NCBI GenBank assembly: GCA_004558865.1
Contig: SFCY01000098.1
Coordinates: 1-8,615, forward strand
DNA: 8,615 nucleotides
Source of the DNA: Bacteroidales bacterium
GTDB lineage: Bacteria; Bacteroidota; Bacteroidia; Bacteroidales; Bacteroidaceae
Reading direction: 5' to 3'
Under the pieces are notes generated by a model, which worked only from the letters and a program-made list of their open reading frames with translations, was not told the DNA's origin and did no database searches. The stretch's first letter is position 1. Every line of letters begins with the position of its first letter. This document shows, piece after piece, positions 1 through 6,513 of this stretch. The position numbers and the translations under genes were made by a program.

Positions 1-294
1 CTACTTTTTAAAGTGGACTCTTGTTTTGATTTCCATTTTTGTTTTGTTTGATTAATACTACTTATATATAATAAGGTATGGAGGCATTGTGGCTTCACAC
101 TGCGTAAGGCCGTAGGATTGATTGCGCTGCTTGTTCAGCGGGGGCGCGAAGCTGCTGCTTGTTCAGCGGGACGCTGAACCTCCTACCTTTTACTGCAAAG
201 GTAACTTATTTTCAGCAAAACCGTGCATGTTGTGCGTAGAATCCGCAAATGTTTAACTGTTTGTTAATACTTTGGGCGAATTTCTCCGTTTTTT
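1..294. other. Gene-free stretch left of the nrdB relic
   Basis: I see no convincing coding region or RNA gene here. Positions 1-75 are AT-rich with several TTTTG runs. A ten-codon frame (ATG 78-80, stop 105-107) follows an AAGG, but nothing supports it as a gene. The tandem repeat at 126-181 is listed separately. At 184-203 there is an inverted repeat (TACCTTT, 6-nt loop, AAAGGTA). Its right arm gives TACCTTTG on the minus strand, which resembles a Bacteroidetes -7 box, but no -33 box lies at the expected distance. Confidence 0.5.
126..181. repeat. Imperfect tandem 28-bp repeat with an internal hairpin
   Basis: Two adjacent 28-bp units (126-153 and 154-181) agree at 22 of 28 positions, and the first 17 positions are identical (GCTGCTTGTTCAGCGGG at 126-142 and 154-170). 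The second unit contains a perfect hairpin: GTTCAGCG (161-168), loop GGA, CGCTGAAC (172-179). The first unit can only form a weaker version of it. No T-run follows on either strand, so it does not look like an intrinsic terminator. It lies downstream of the nrdB relic. Function is unknown. Confidence 0.7.
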
Positions 295-943
295 TTATAA
301 GTCATCCTCAATAGCCACGCTTTTTGCATAAGCGGTGCTCTTGGCCTCGAAGAAGTCGGTCTTCACCATGTTGGCATTGGAATACAAGGCCACCCATTTC
401 ATGTTTTTGGCCGTCAGGGCTTTCATCAGGAACATCTTGTCTTGATGGTTGTGGAACTCATTGTAGCATTCGCCGATGAAAGTGTTGCGCCTAAGCAGAT
501 GGTCGTCGGTCTTCCATTGGTAGAGGATGGCGTTGCGCTCTTCCGGGCTGCAGATGGAGTCGAGCATGTAACTATAGCTCTGGCTGTGAACGCATTCCTG
601 AAAAGCTTGGATGTGGAGGCACAGGTTCACTTCGTTGGCCGTGATATACTCGCTGATGCAAGGCAGGTTGTTGCTCTGCAGGGAATCGAGGAAGACCAAG
701 AAGCTCAGGATTTTGTCGTAGGCTTTGCGCTCAGCCTTCTCAAGGTGGGCGTAGTCCTTGACGTCCTGCGAGAGATTGATTTCCTCTGGAATCCAGAAGT
801 TGTTCATAGCTTGGCGGTACCAGTTGCTGGTCCAGTCATACTTCACATTGTTGAAGTCGTTGAGGTTCGTGGTGTTGCCACCTATCATCCTGCGCAGTCG
901 CAGGTCGGTGTCACCATTGGGATTGAACAATTCGTTTTGCCAT
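295..943 (-). pseudogene. nrdB: Class I ribonucleotide reductase small subunit (NrdB), internally deleted and probably frameshifted
   Basis: The intact enzyme carries the diiron-tyrosyl radical cofactor that lets NrdA reduce ribonucleotides. The open frame matches NrdB from LFNPNGD (codon 930-928, taken as residue 1) to a stop at 295-297, 211 residues against about 340 in the family. The N-terminal half is well preserved: MIGGNTTNLNDFNN (residues 15-28), first-shell Asp82, Glu112 and His115, and radical Tyr119 in QECVHSQSYSYM. After TFIGECYNEF the frame reads LMKALTA and jumps straight to KNMKWV (nt 411-400) and the C-terminal tail that docks on NrdA. The missing block is roughly 125-130 residues. 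In the family it holds the LEGIYFYSGF helix and the RDE..H motif, that is, the other three iron ligands (Glu, Glu, His). At the 5' end, ATG 943-941 gives MAKR and is one base out of frame with LFNPNGD; the only in-frame start nearby is TTG 930-928. Family membership is clear; loss of RNR activity is a strong inference. Confidence 0.88.
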
Positions 944-966
944 TTCGGGAAAAAGTTGTAACTTTG
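936..966 (+). promoter_or_regulatory. Bacteroidetes-type sigma-ABfr promoter
   Basis: TTTG at 936-939 (-33 box) is followed by exactly 19 nt and then TAACTTTG at 959-966, which fits the TAnnTTTG -7 consensus of Bacteroidetes. Transcription would start near 972 and give a leader of about 65 nt before ATG 1038. The -33 box overlaps the first codons of the nrdB relic on the other strand. Confidence 0.75.
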
Positions 967-984
967 CAGTCCATGTTTCCCTAC

Positions 985-1022
985 CCGCGTCCCATCATGG
1001 GGCGATGCCCTCGGGAACGCGG
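985..1022 (+). other. Nested GC-rich hairpin in the 5' leader of the 1038 gene
   Basis: CCGCGTCCC (985-993) pairs with GGGAACGCGG (1013-1022), with a single bulged A. Inside it, GGGC (1000-1003) and GCCC (1007-1010) close a 3-nt loop. The structure lies wholly in the predicted leader and ends 15 nt before ATG 1038. There is no T-run after it, so it is not an obvious terminator. It could affect mRNA stability or access to the start, or be a shared element of the divergent intergenic region. Confidence 0.5.
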
Positions 1023-1037
1023 ACCACCAACAAGGCA

Positions 1038-1514
1038 ATGAGAACATTTCTATTTATAGTATTTCTTCTTTTTTCCTGCCATTCCTTTTCGCAGGAGTGC
1101 GACAGCATGAGATTCGGTGCGCCATACGACGATGCCGTGCGTGAGCTTACGTCCCTCTATGGAGAGCCATCGGTAGTGGACGAGAACCACTGCGTGTTTA
1201 AGAACAGCTTGTTCAATCACGGCGGGACAACTTTCAACGAGGTGAAGTGCAATTTCAAGAACAACCGGCTCGTGGAGGAGCGCTTCTACAAGCAGGCGCG
1301 TACCAAGGCTGCGGCCGTGAGGAACATGATGATCCTAAAGAAGTCGTTGGAGAAGGAGCATTCCATGTCGGAGGACTACGAGGACGACGGCACGGCTTTC
1401 TTCACTGGTGGGCTGGCCCCGACAGGCATTGGCCGGCTGTTCGCCATCAGCGTGCAGCCCCGCAATGGCCAGTGGGCGACGCTGCTGCAGTACGGCCCCT
1501 TTAAGTTCAATTGA
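1038..1514 (+). CDS. Small exported protein of unknown function
   Basis: 158 residues. I chose ATG 1038 over ATG 1005 because it puts a standard signal peptide at the N-terminus (MRT, then the hydrophobic run FLFIVFLLF) and follows AAGG at 1032-1035. Cleavage is plausible after SFS at residue 18, before Gln19. The Cys at residue 14 has Leu-Phe-Ser before it and is a poor lipobox. The mature part starts MRFGAPYDDAVRELTSLYGEP (residues 24-44). This recalls secreted Bacteroidales domains that begin with a G.xY..V...L...YG pattern, then strands with a YaG/FD-like motif (here LFNHGGTTFNEVKCNF, residues 59-74), a Lys/Arg-rich helix (residues 85-107) and a hydrophobic C-terminal strand. I do not recognise a named family. 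It has its own promoter and terminator, so it is probably monocistronic. It is divergent from the nrdB relic. Confidence 0.8.
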   Translation: MRTFLFIVFLLFSCHSFSQECDSMRFGAPYDDAVRELTSLYGEPSVVDENHCVFKNSLFNHGGTTFNEVKCNFKNNRLVEERFYKQARTKAAAVRNMMILKKSLEKEHSMSEDYEDDGTAFFTGGLAPTGIGRLFAISVQPRNGQWATLLQYGPFKFN

Positions 1515-1528
1515 TTCTTATGGTTGTA

Positions 1529-1555
1529 GCCTCGGTCTCCGCCGAGGCCTTTTTT
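1529..1555 (+). terminator. Rho-independent terminator after the 1038 gene
   Basis: GCCTCGG (1529-1535), a 6-nt loop and CCGAGGC (1542-1548) form a perfect 7-bp stem, followed by C and six T (1550-1555). It begins 14 nt after the stop codon and would isolate this gene from the DUF3256-like gene downstream. Confidence 0.88.
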
Positions 1556-1812
1556 ATCCTCGCTTCCATTCCTCGCCTCCGTCCCTCCGTTCTGTGCGTC
1601 AGCCTACAGTCTGATGTTGCCCCGCCAAGCGGCTGGCGGGCGGGACCTTCTTGCTCCATGAGGCCTTTGCCACAGACGCGCCTCGTAGGTGTGCCAGTGT
1701 GCGCCCTTTCCGCCGTACGGGCTGAAATGCGTCGCAAAGGACACAAAAAACGGCGGATAATGAAATAAAACTCGCCTTTGTTTCGTTACTACTATTATAA
1801 AATGGTAATGAA
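1556..1812. other. Non-coding stretch with two inverted repeats
   Basis: I see no convincing gene here on either strand; open frames exist but show no family signature. CCCGCCA (1621-1627), loop AGCGGC and TGGCGGG (1634-1640) form a perfect 7-bp GC hairpin without a T-run. TCCGCCGT (1709-1716) and ACGGCGGA (1750-1757) form an 8-bp inverted repeat with a 33-nt loop, probably in the leader of the next gene. I found no TTTG/TAnnTTTG promoter pair at proper spacing, although some promoter must serve the gene at 1813. Confidence 0.5.
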
Positions 1813-2424
1813 ATGAAGCAAAGAATCCCGATATTGATGGCCATGCTGATGTCGGCCGCCTGCGTCCTGGCCGGCAACATCAAAGATGTGTGGCTGGCCA
1901 TGCCCAACTCCGTGGCGCCCTATCTCAACAGCAAGCTGAGGACACAATTGGTCACGTTCAACCAGACGGGGGCCAATCCCTCGGTGACCAATCTCGTTGG
2001 CGGCGAGACCCGTTTGGACACGCTCACCGAGAGTTTCATGCAGGTGAGGATGTCTGATGTCTCCACATTGCAGCTTAGGCTGCTGCCCCGCGCGGAGGGC
2101 GACTCGTTGGTGTGTGTGGTGAAGACCGTGGCCGGCCCCCAGAAGCGAAGCCAAGTGGCATTCTACAGCCTCGACTGGGCTCCACTCAGCATCCAGTTGC
2201 CCGAGCTGCCGCTGCCTGCAAGGCCAGACACCATGAGCGTGGACAAATACAACCGCCTCATCAGCATCATGGAGGGGCGGATGACGTACGCCTCCCTGCA
2301 CGCTGGCGACGACGGACTGACCATGGGCTATTCGGTGATCTATGCCACCCAGGACGAGCTGAAAGAACTCAACGGCTTCAACAAGGAGCGCGAACTGGTG
2401 TGGGACGGCCGGCAGTTCCGTTAA
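1813..2424 (+). CDS. DUF3256-like exported protein
   Basis: 203 residues, a usual length for this Bacteroidales family of unknown function. A signal peptide spans about residues 1-20 (MKQR, hydrophobic core, VLA before Gly21). Cys17 in SAAC is not a good lipobox, so type I cleavage and a periplasmic location are inferred. Family-like signatures are VWLAMPNSVAPYLN (residues 26-39), a VTNLVGGETRLDTLT block (58-72) and VRMSDVSTLQLRLLP (78-92). A stretch around SQVAFYSLDWAPL (113-125) follows. No catalytic motif is visible. ATG 1813 was chosen because the upstream ATGs at 1802 and 1808 run into a stop at once. nupG begins 119 nt after the stop with no terminator visible between them, so co-transcription is possible. 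The family call is from recall of its pattern and is moderately sure. Confidence 0.82.
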   Translation: MKQRIPILMAMLMSAACVLAGNIKDVWLAMPNSVAPYLNSKLRTQLVTFNQTGANPSVTNLVGGETRLDTLTESFMQVRMSDVSTLQLRLLPRAEGDSLVCVVKTVAGPQKRSQVAFYSLDWAPLSIQLPELPLPARPDTMSVDKYNRLISIMEGRMTYASLHAGDDGLTMGYSVIYATQDELKELNGFNKERELVWDGRQFR

Positions 2425-2543
2425 GTCACGCCGGAGGCAATGGTCAGTCTTCGGAAAAAGAGGAAAAATACAATATGCATATCTGCCAACGTCCCAACCG
2501 ATGCTTTTGGGGATGGTGGACAAACATTTAAAACTATAACTAC

Positions 2544-3875
2544 ATGAATCTGAAAATACGCTTGGCGCTGATGAACTTCTTGGAGTTCGGTGTTTGGGGA
2601 GCCTATCTCACGTGTATGGGCAACTACCTCGGAGTGGCGGGGTTGGGTGCGGAAATCTCCTGGTTTTATGCCATCCAGGGCATAGTCTCCATCTTCATGC
2701 CCACCCTCATGGGCATCGTGGCCGACAAATGGGTCCAGCCTCAGAGGCTGTTGGGAATCTGCCATCTTCTTGCTGGCGCCTTTATGGTGATGCTCTGGCA
2801 GCAGGGCATGGAGGCCGGCTTCGGCAACGAGGTGGCCAACAAGCCGCTCTTCATCACGCTCTACACTTTGAGCGTAGCCTTCTACATGCCCACGCTGGCG
2901 CTGTCCAACACCACGGCTTTCGCCATACTGAAGAACAATGGCGGCGACACTGTCACCGACTTCCCGCCCATCCGCGCGTGTGGCACGGTGGGCTTCATCA
3001 TCGTGATGTGGTTTGTCAACAGTGCCGTTTGGGACAATGGCTCATTCTTCCTGACCTTTGCCCAGGACGTCCACAAGTTCCAGTACACTTACAACCAGTT
3101 CTTGGTCTCCGGCGTTCTCAGTTTCCTACTCTTCCTCTACACCTACTCGTTGCCATCCTGCCGTCTCGTCAGGCGTGGCGATGCCCAAAAGCGCACCATC
3201 TCACAGCAGATGGGACTCGACGCCTTCAAGCTCTTCAAGAACCGCCGCATGGCGCTGTTCTTCATCTTCTCGGCCCTTTTGGGCATGTCGCTGCAGGTCA
3301 CCAACAGTTTTGCCGGCCCCTTCATCTCCAGCTTCCAAGGGAGCAGCGACCCCGCTGTGGCCTCGTCTTTTGCAGCCAGCAATGCCACGCTCCTCACCTC
3401 CATCTCCCAGGTGAGCGAGGCGTTCTGCATTCTCCTCATACCTTTCTTCCTGAAGCGCTATGGCATCAAGGGCGTCATGCTCATCGCCATGTTTGCCTGG
3501 GTGCTCAGGTTTGGATTCTTCGGCATTGGCAACCCCTCGATGCCCGGCGTACTGCTCTTCATCCTCTCCTGCATCGTCTATGGGGTGGCGTTCGACTTCT
3601 TCAACGTCTCGGGCGGAATCTTCGTCGACAAGGAGTGCGACCCGTCGATAAAGGCGTCGGCGCAGGGGCTGTTCATGCTCATGACCAATGGCTTGGGCGC
3701 AACCATAGGCACGCTCTCGGCCGGTGTCATCGTGAACCACTTCTGCAGTTGGACACAGGTGGGCGACACTTCCTACCTCATGGGCGACTGGTCTTCATGC
3801 TGGTTCATCTTTGCCGGCTACGCCTTGGTGGTGGCCGTGAGCTTCTGGCTGATGTTCAAGCACAACGCGAAATAA
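2544..3875 (+). CDS. nupG: Nucleoside:H+ symporter, NupG type (MFS)
   Basis: 443 residues of a 12-helix inner-membrane transporter of the nucleoside:H+ symporter branch of the major facilitator superfamily. It closely follows E. coli NupG along its length: MNLKIRL at the start, GIVADKW (residues 57-63, the loop 2-3 motif), FYMPTLAL (113-120), VTDFPPIR (137-144), LDAFKLFKNRRMALFFIFS (225-243), ISQVSEAF (287-294), FFLKRYGIKGVM (301-312), DFFNVSG (351-357) and SAQGLFMLMTNG (372-383). It should import nucleosides with protons for salvage; which nucleosides cannot be read from sequence. ATG 2544 aligns with the NupG start and follows an AT-rich leader without a Shine-Dalgarno site. It is the first gene of a tightly packed run, with the next gene 7 nt after its stop. 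A missing piece or frameshift is not apparent. Confidence 0.95.
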   Translation: MNLKIRLALMNFLEFGVWGAYLTCMGNYLGVAGLGAEISWFYAIQGIVSIFMPTLMGIVADKWVQPQRLLGICHLLAGAFMVMLWQQGMEAGFGNEVANKPLFITLYTLSVAFYMPTLALSNTTAFAILKNNGGDTVTDFPPIRACGTVGFIIVMWFVNSAVWDNGSFFLTFAQDVHKFQYTYNQFLVSGVLSFLLFLYTYSLPSCRLVRRGDAQKRTISQQMGLDAFKLFKNRRMALFFIFSALLGMSLQVTNSFAGPFISSFQGSSDPAVASSFAASNATLLTSISQVSEAFCILLIPFFLKRYGIKGVMLIAMFAWVLRFGFFGIGNPSMPGVLLFILSCIVYGVAFDFFNVSGGIFVDKECDPSIKASAQGLFMLMTNGLGATIGTLSAGVIVNHFCSWTQVGDTSYLMGDWSSCWFIFAGYALVVAVSFWLMFKHNAK

Positions 3876-3882
3876 ACATGGA

Positions 3883-4449
3883 ATGAACAAGACCCGACTT
3901 ATACTGAAAGGAACCGCCAAACTGGAGGGAAGCGAGGACCTGCATCTCATCTTCCTCACCGACGCCGACCAGACGCGCCAGCTCACGATGACCTGCGACA
4001 AGCACATCAACCATGAGCTGGGGCTGAGGCTCACGCGGCAGTCGGTGGTGGGCCGATGTCTGCCCGAGGTGCTTGTGCAGATGCTGCGCTATGCCGGGAG
4101 GGAGAACTTCGAGATCCTCTTCTATGGCGTCAACGAGGGGCAGTACGACTGCATGCTCTTCGACATGGACAGCCTCGACACCGTGAACCTCAGGGCCAGC
4201 GACGGCGTGTTGCTCTCGGTGGCTGCCGACATACCTCTTTATATAGACACCGCTCTCTTTAGGAGGCAGAGCACGCCCCTGTCGAAAGACGGAGCCACAA
4301 GCATAGCCATGCCAGCCAACATCGCCTCTGAGGAGATGCTGCGGATGGCGCTCGAGAATGCCGTGTCAAGGGAGGACTATGAGCTGGCCTCGCAGCTGCG
4401 CGACGAGCTCAACCGCCGCAGGCACGCCCAAAGCAACGAACGACAATGA
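3883..4449 (+). CDS. Bifunctional-nuclease-like (DUF151/BFN) protein with C-terminal UVR motif
   Basis: 188 residues. Residues about 8-130 fit the BFN/DUF151 fold: HLIFLTDADQTRQLTM (21-36), a helix with LPEVLVQMLRYAG (60-72), FEILFYGVNEGQYDCMLF (76-93) and LRASDGVLLSVAADIPLY (103-120), which matches the conserved R.SDA...A....PIY signature. In BFN the position after Asp is Ala; here it is Gly108. Residues about 149-180 form a UvrB/UvrC-type helical hairpin, with MALENAVSREDYELASQLRD (155-174) at its centre. Plant and bacterial BFN proteins have been reported to act on DNA and RNA, and UVR motifs usually mediate protein contacts. The BFN core is divergent and activity is unproven, so it may be a regulator or adaptor. 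The gene starts 7 nt after nupG, and its stop overlaps the rsmE start as ATGA (4446-4449), which suggests translational coupling. Confidence 0.85.
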   Translation: MNKTRLILKGTAKLEGSEDLHLIFLTDADQTRQLTMTCDKHINHELGLRLTRQSVVGRCLPEVLVQMLRYAGRENFEILFYGVNEGQYDCMLFDMDSLDTVNLRASDGVLLSVAADIPLYIDTALFRRQSTPLSKDGATSIAMPANIASEEMLRMALENAVSREDYELASQLRDELNRRRHAQSNERQ

Positions 4450-5177
4450 AGGAACGACACTACTTCTTCGTACCCAATGCCGCCGACGCGCAGGAACTGC
4501 CCCCCGACGAGGCCAAGCACGCCCTGCGCGTGCTGCGCGTCAAGGCGGGCGATGCGCTGTGGCTCATGGATGGAAAGGGCATGTTCTACGAGGCAGAGGC
4601 CACCATCACCAACAACAAGCACTGCTTCTACCAATTGCGCCAATCCCAGACGGAGGAGAAGGCGTGGACAGGCAACATCCACTTGGCCATCGCGCCAACG
4701 AAGATGATGGAGCGCATGGAGTGGATGACCGAGAAAGCCACCGAAGTGGGATTGGACAGGCTGACCTTCCTCGACTGCCGGTTCTCAGAGCGCAAGACCA
4801 TAAGGACCGACCGCGTGGACAACATCGTGGTGGCGGCCGTGAAGCAGAGCCGCAAATCCTTCAAACCCATGGTGGAGGGGATGACGCGCTTCGCCGACTT
4901 CATGGCCCAGCCCCGCAGGGGGAGGCTCTTCATCGCCCATTGCTATGAGGAGGTGGAGCGACGCGACCTGTTCTGCGAGTTGCAGCAAACAGACAAGAAT
5001 GAAGACATCACCGTCATGGTGGGGCCAGAGGGCGACTTCGCGATAGACGAAGTGCGCGCCGCGGTGGAGGCGGGTGCCGTGAGCGTGTCGTTGGGACAGG
5101 CTCGGCTCCGCACCGAGACCGCCGGACTGATGGCCGTGGCCATGGCACAACTGACAAAACGTAAACCAACGACATGA
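4446..5177 (+). CDS. rsmE: 16S rRNA (uracil1498-N3)-methyltransferase RsmE
   Basis: 243 residues, the normal length. RsmE is a SPOUT-class methyltransferase that uses S-adenosylmethionine to methylate N3 of U1498 in helix 44 of 16S rRNA, at the decoding site of the 30S subunit. The N-terminal PUA-like part covers about residues 1-70, with HALRVLRVKAGD (25-36) as the usual signature. The SPOUT part shows EKATEVG (96-102), a SER motif (114-116), AAVKQSRKSFKP (130-141), the SAM-binding VGPEGDF (192-198) and SLGQARLRTETAGLM (215-229), which forms the trefoil knot. All the usual motifs are present, so it should be active. ATG 4446 overlaps the upstream stop, and its own TGA overlaps the next start (ATGA, 5174-5177). 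Confidence 0.97.
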   Translation: MKERHYFFVPNAADAQELPPDEAKHALRVLRVKAGDALWLMDGKGMFYEAEATITNNKHCFYQLRQSQTEEKAWTGNIHLAIAPTKMMERMEWMTEKATEVGLDRLTFLDCRFSERKTIRTDRVDNIVVAAVKQSRKSFKPMVEGMTRFADFMAQPRRGRLFIAHCYEEVERRDLFCELQQTDKNEDITVMVGPEGDFAIDEVRAAVEAGAVSVSLGQARLRTETAGLMAVAMAQLTKRKPTT

Positions 5178-6484
5178 GAACAAAACTGAAATCATTCATC
5201 GCCTGGTGCTCTGTGGGCCTGTCGGTGCTCGTCTCGCTCGCCTCCTGCTCTGGCGACAGCTATGTCAATGCCATTCCCTCTGACGTGACGGCCTTGTTGG
5301 CTGTCGCCAGTCCCAAGTCGTTCATCGACTACAAGGGAATAGACATGGGCTCCGACGTGTATCTCTTCGAGGACGCCGACGGCAACTTGGGTGCCTGCGT
5401 GAGCCTGAGCGACGGCGATGAGCTGGAAAAATATTTCGACGAGCAATCGGACAAGGGCGTGTGCGCTAAGGTGGAGAAAAAGCGGGGCTTCCGCTTCACC
5501 CTCCTCTCCAACGGCTTCCTGGCCGGATTCTCCGACAACGCCCTGCTGTTGATGGGGCCGATGGTGGAGGCCGATAAAGCCGAATACATCAACCGCATGG
5601 CCAAGCTCTTGAAGCAGGACGAGGGCCAAGGCGTGAGGAGCAGCCGTATTTATGAAGCCTTGGACACCATCGACGCCCCCATGCGGCTTGTAGCCCGCGT
5701 CGACGCGCTGCCGGAGCAGTTTGTCACTCCGTTCATGCTTGGCGCGCCGAAGACGGCCTCGGCCTCGCAGGTCTATGTGGCGGCGAGGATGAGAAGCCAA
5801 GACGGCGTGCTCGACATGCGGGGCCACACGTTCTCCATGAACAAGGAGGTGGAGCAGGCCCTGCGCAAGGCCGATGGCATTTACCGTCCCATCAAGGGGC
5901 GCTATGTGGGCAGCATGCCCCAAGAAGCCATGTTGGGACTCTTCGTCAATGTGGATGGGACCAAGTTCATCAACATCATGCGCGACAACCAGGGCTTGCA
6001 GGCCATGCTGGCAGGAATCAACCGTGCTATCGACATGGACAACATCATCAAGAGCGTGAATGGCGACATGTCGATTGTGGTGCCATCCTATTCGCCCGAC
6101 CGTCTGGAGATCTCCATGGCGGCGGAGCTGGCCAACAGCAATTGGCTTGCCGACGTGGGCTATTGGAAACAGAGTACGCCGGCCGGAAGCACGATTGCCG
6201 ACTGGGGAAACAACTCCTACATCTTCTCCGACAGCAAGACCACCTACTGCTTCGGCGTCACCGACGACCTGCAATACTACAGTGGAGGCAGCCAGGAGAC
6301 GGCCGCCAACTCCATCAAGCCTTCTGTGGCGCCCCTGCCCGACAATCTGCAGAAGATGATCCGAGGGCAGAAGCTCGTGATGGTGGTCAACCTCAACTTG
6401 CTTAGTGGCAAGCAGGGGAGCGTGGTGCAGGCTCTGAAACCCATCTTGGGCAATGTGGGCAAAATCATGTACCGTTTGGAATAA
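5174..6484 (+). CDS. DUF4836-like lipoprotein
   Basis: 436 residues. Residues 1-24 are a lipoprotein signal peptide ending in a perfect lipobox, LASC, with the lipidated Cys25. The mature part opens SGDSYVNAIPSDVTALLAV (26-44), the opening typical of Bacteroidales DUF4836 proteins. The rest alternates strands and helices without a catalytic motif: a VYLFEDADGNLGACVSL stretch (62-78), AGFSDNALLLMGPM (118-131), and a C-terminal half with YVGSMPQEAMLGLFVNVDG (244-262). The acidic or polar residues after Cys25 are few, so surface export cannot be judged. It overlaps rsmE by 4 nt and sits 29 nt before an ABC ATPase and FtsX-fold permease, which suggests an envelope role with that transporter. The function is unknown; the family call rests on recall of the N-terminal signature. 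Confidence 0.85.
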   Translation: MRTKLKSFIAWCSVGLSVLVSLASCSGDSYVNAIPSDVTALLAVASPKSFIDYKGIDMGSDVYLFEDADGNLGACVSLSDGDELEKYFDEQSDKGVCAKVEKKRGFRFTLLSNGFLAGFSDNALLLMGPMVEADKAEYINRMAKLLKQDEGQGVRSSRIYEALDTIDAPMRLVARVDALPEQFVTPFMLGAPKTASASQVYVAARMRSQDGVLDMRGHTFSMNKEVEQALRKADGIYRPIKGRYVGSMPQEAMLGLFVNVDGTKFINIMRDNQGLQAMLAGINRAIDMDNIIKSVNGDMSIVVPSYSPDRLEISMAAELANSNWLADVGYWKQSTPAGSTIADWGNNSYIFSDSKTTYCFGVTDDLQYYSGGSQETAANSIKPSVAPLPDNLQKMIRGQKLVMVVNLNLLSGKQGSVVQALKPILGNVGKIMYRLE

Positions 6485-6513
6485 TTCATCATTCTATATA
6501 TAATAAGGAAACA

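Noticed and set aside
196..203. TACCTTTG on the minus strand as a leftward promoter
   Set aside because: The -7 box fits, but no TTTG lies 18-21 nt upstream on that strand, and the target would be outside the window.
442..1041. Open frame of 199 codons on the plus strand, antisense to nrdB
   Set aside because: It mirrors the coding strand of a clear NrdB, shows no family signature, and its end overlaps the start of the supported exported-protein gene.
1599..1907. Minus-strand open frame crossing the start of the DUF3256-like gene
   Set aside because: It has low-complexity composition and no recognisable motif, and overlaps the signal peptide region of a better-supported gene.
2479..2509. 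Possible promoter before nupG around TGCTTTTG (2502-2509)
   Set aside because: The -7 box has TG instead of TA and there is no -33 box at the right distance.
2594..3886. Open frame of 430 codons on the plus strand in another phase of nupG
   Set aside because: The translation is His-, Arg- and Gln-rich without membrane helices, while the NupG frame matches a known transporter along its whole length.
5192..6274. Open frame of 360 codons on the minus strand
   Set aside because: It lies entirely under the DUF4836-like lipoprotein gene, is very rich in His, Gly and Val, and has no domain or signal. This is expected from codon bias on the other strand.
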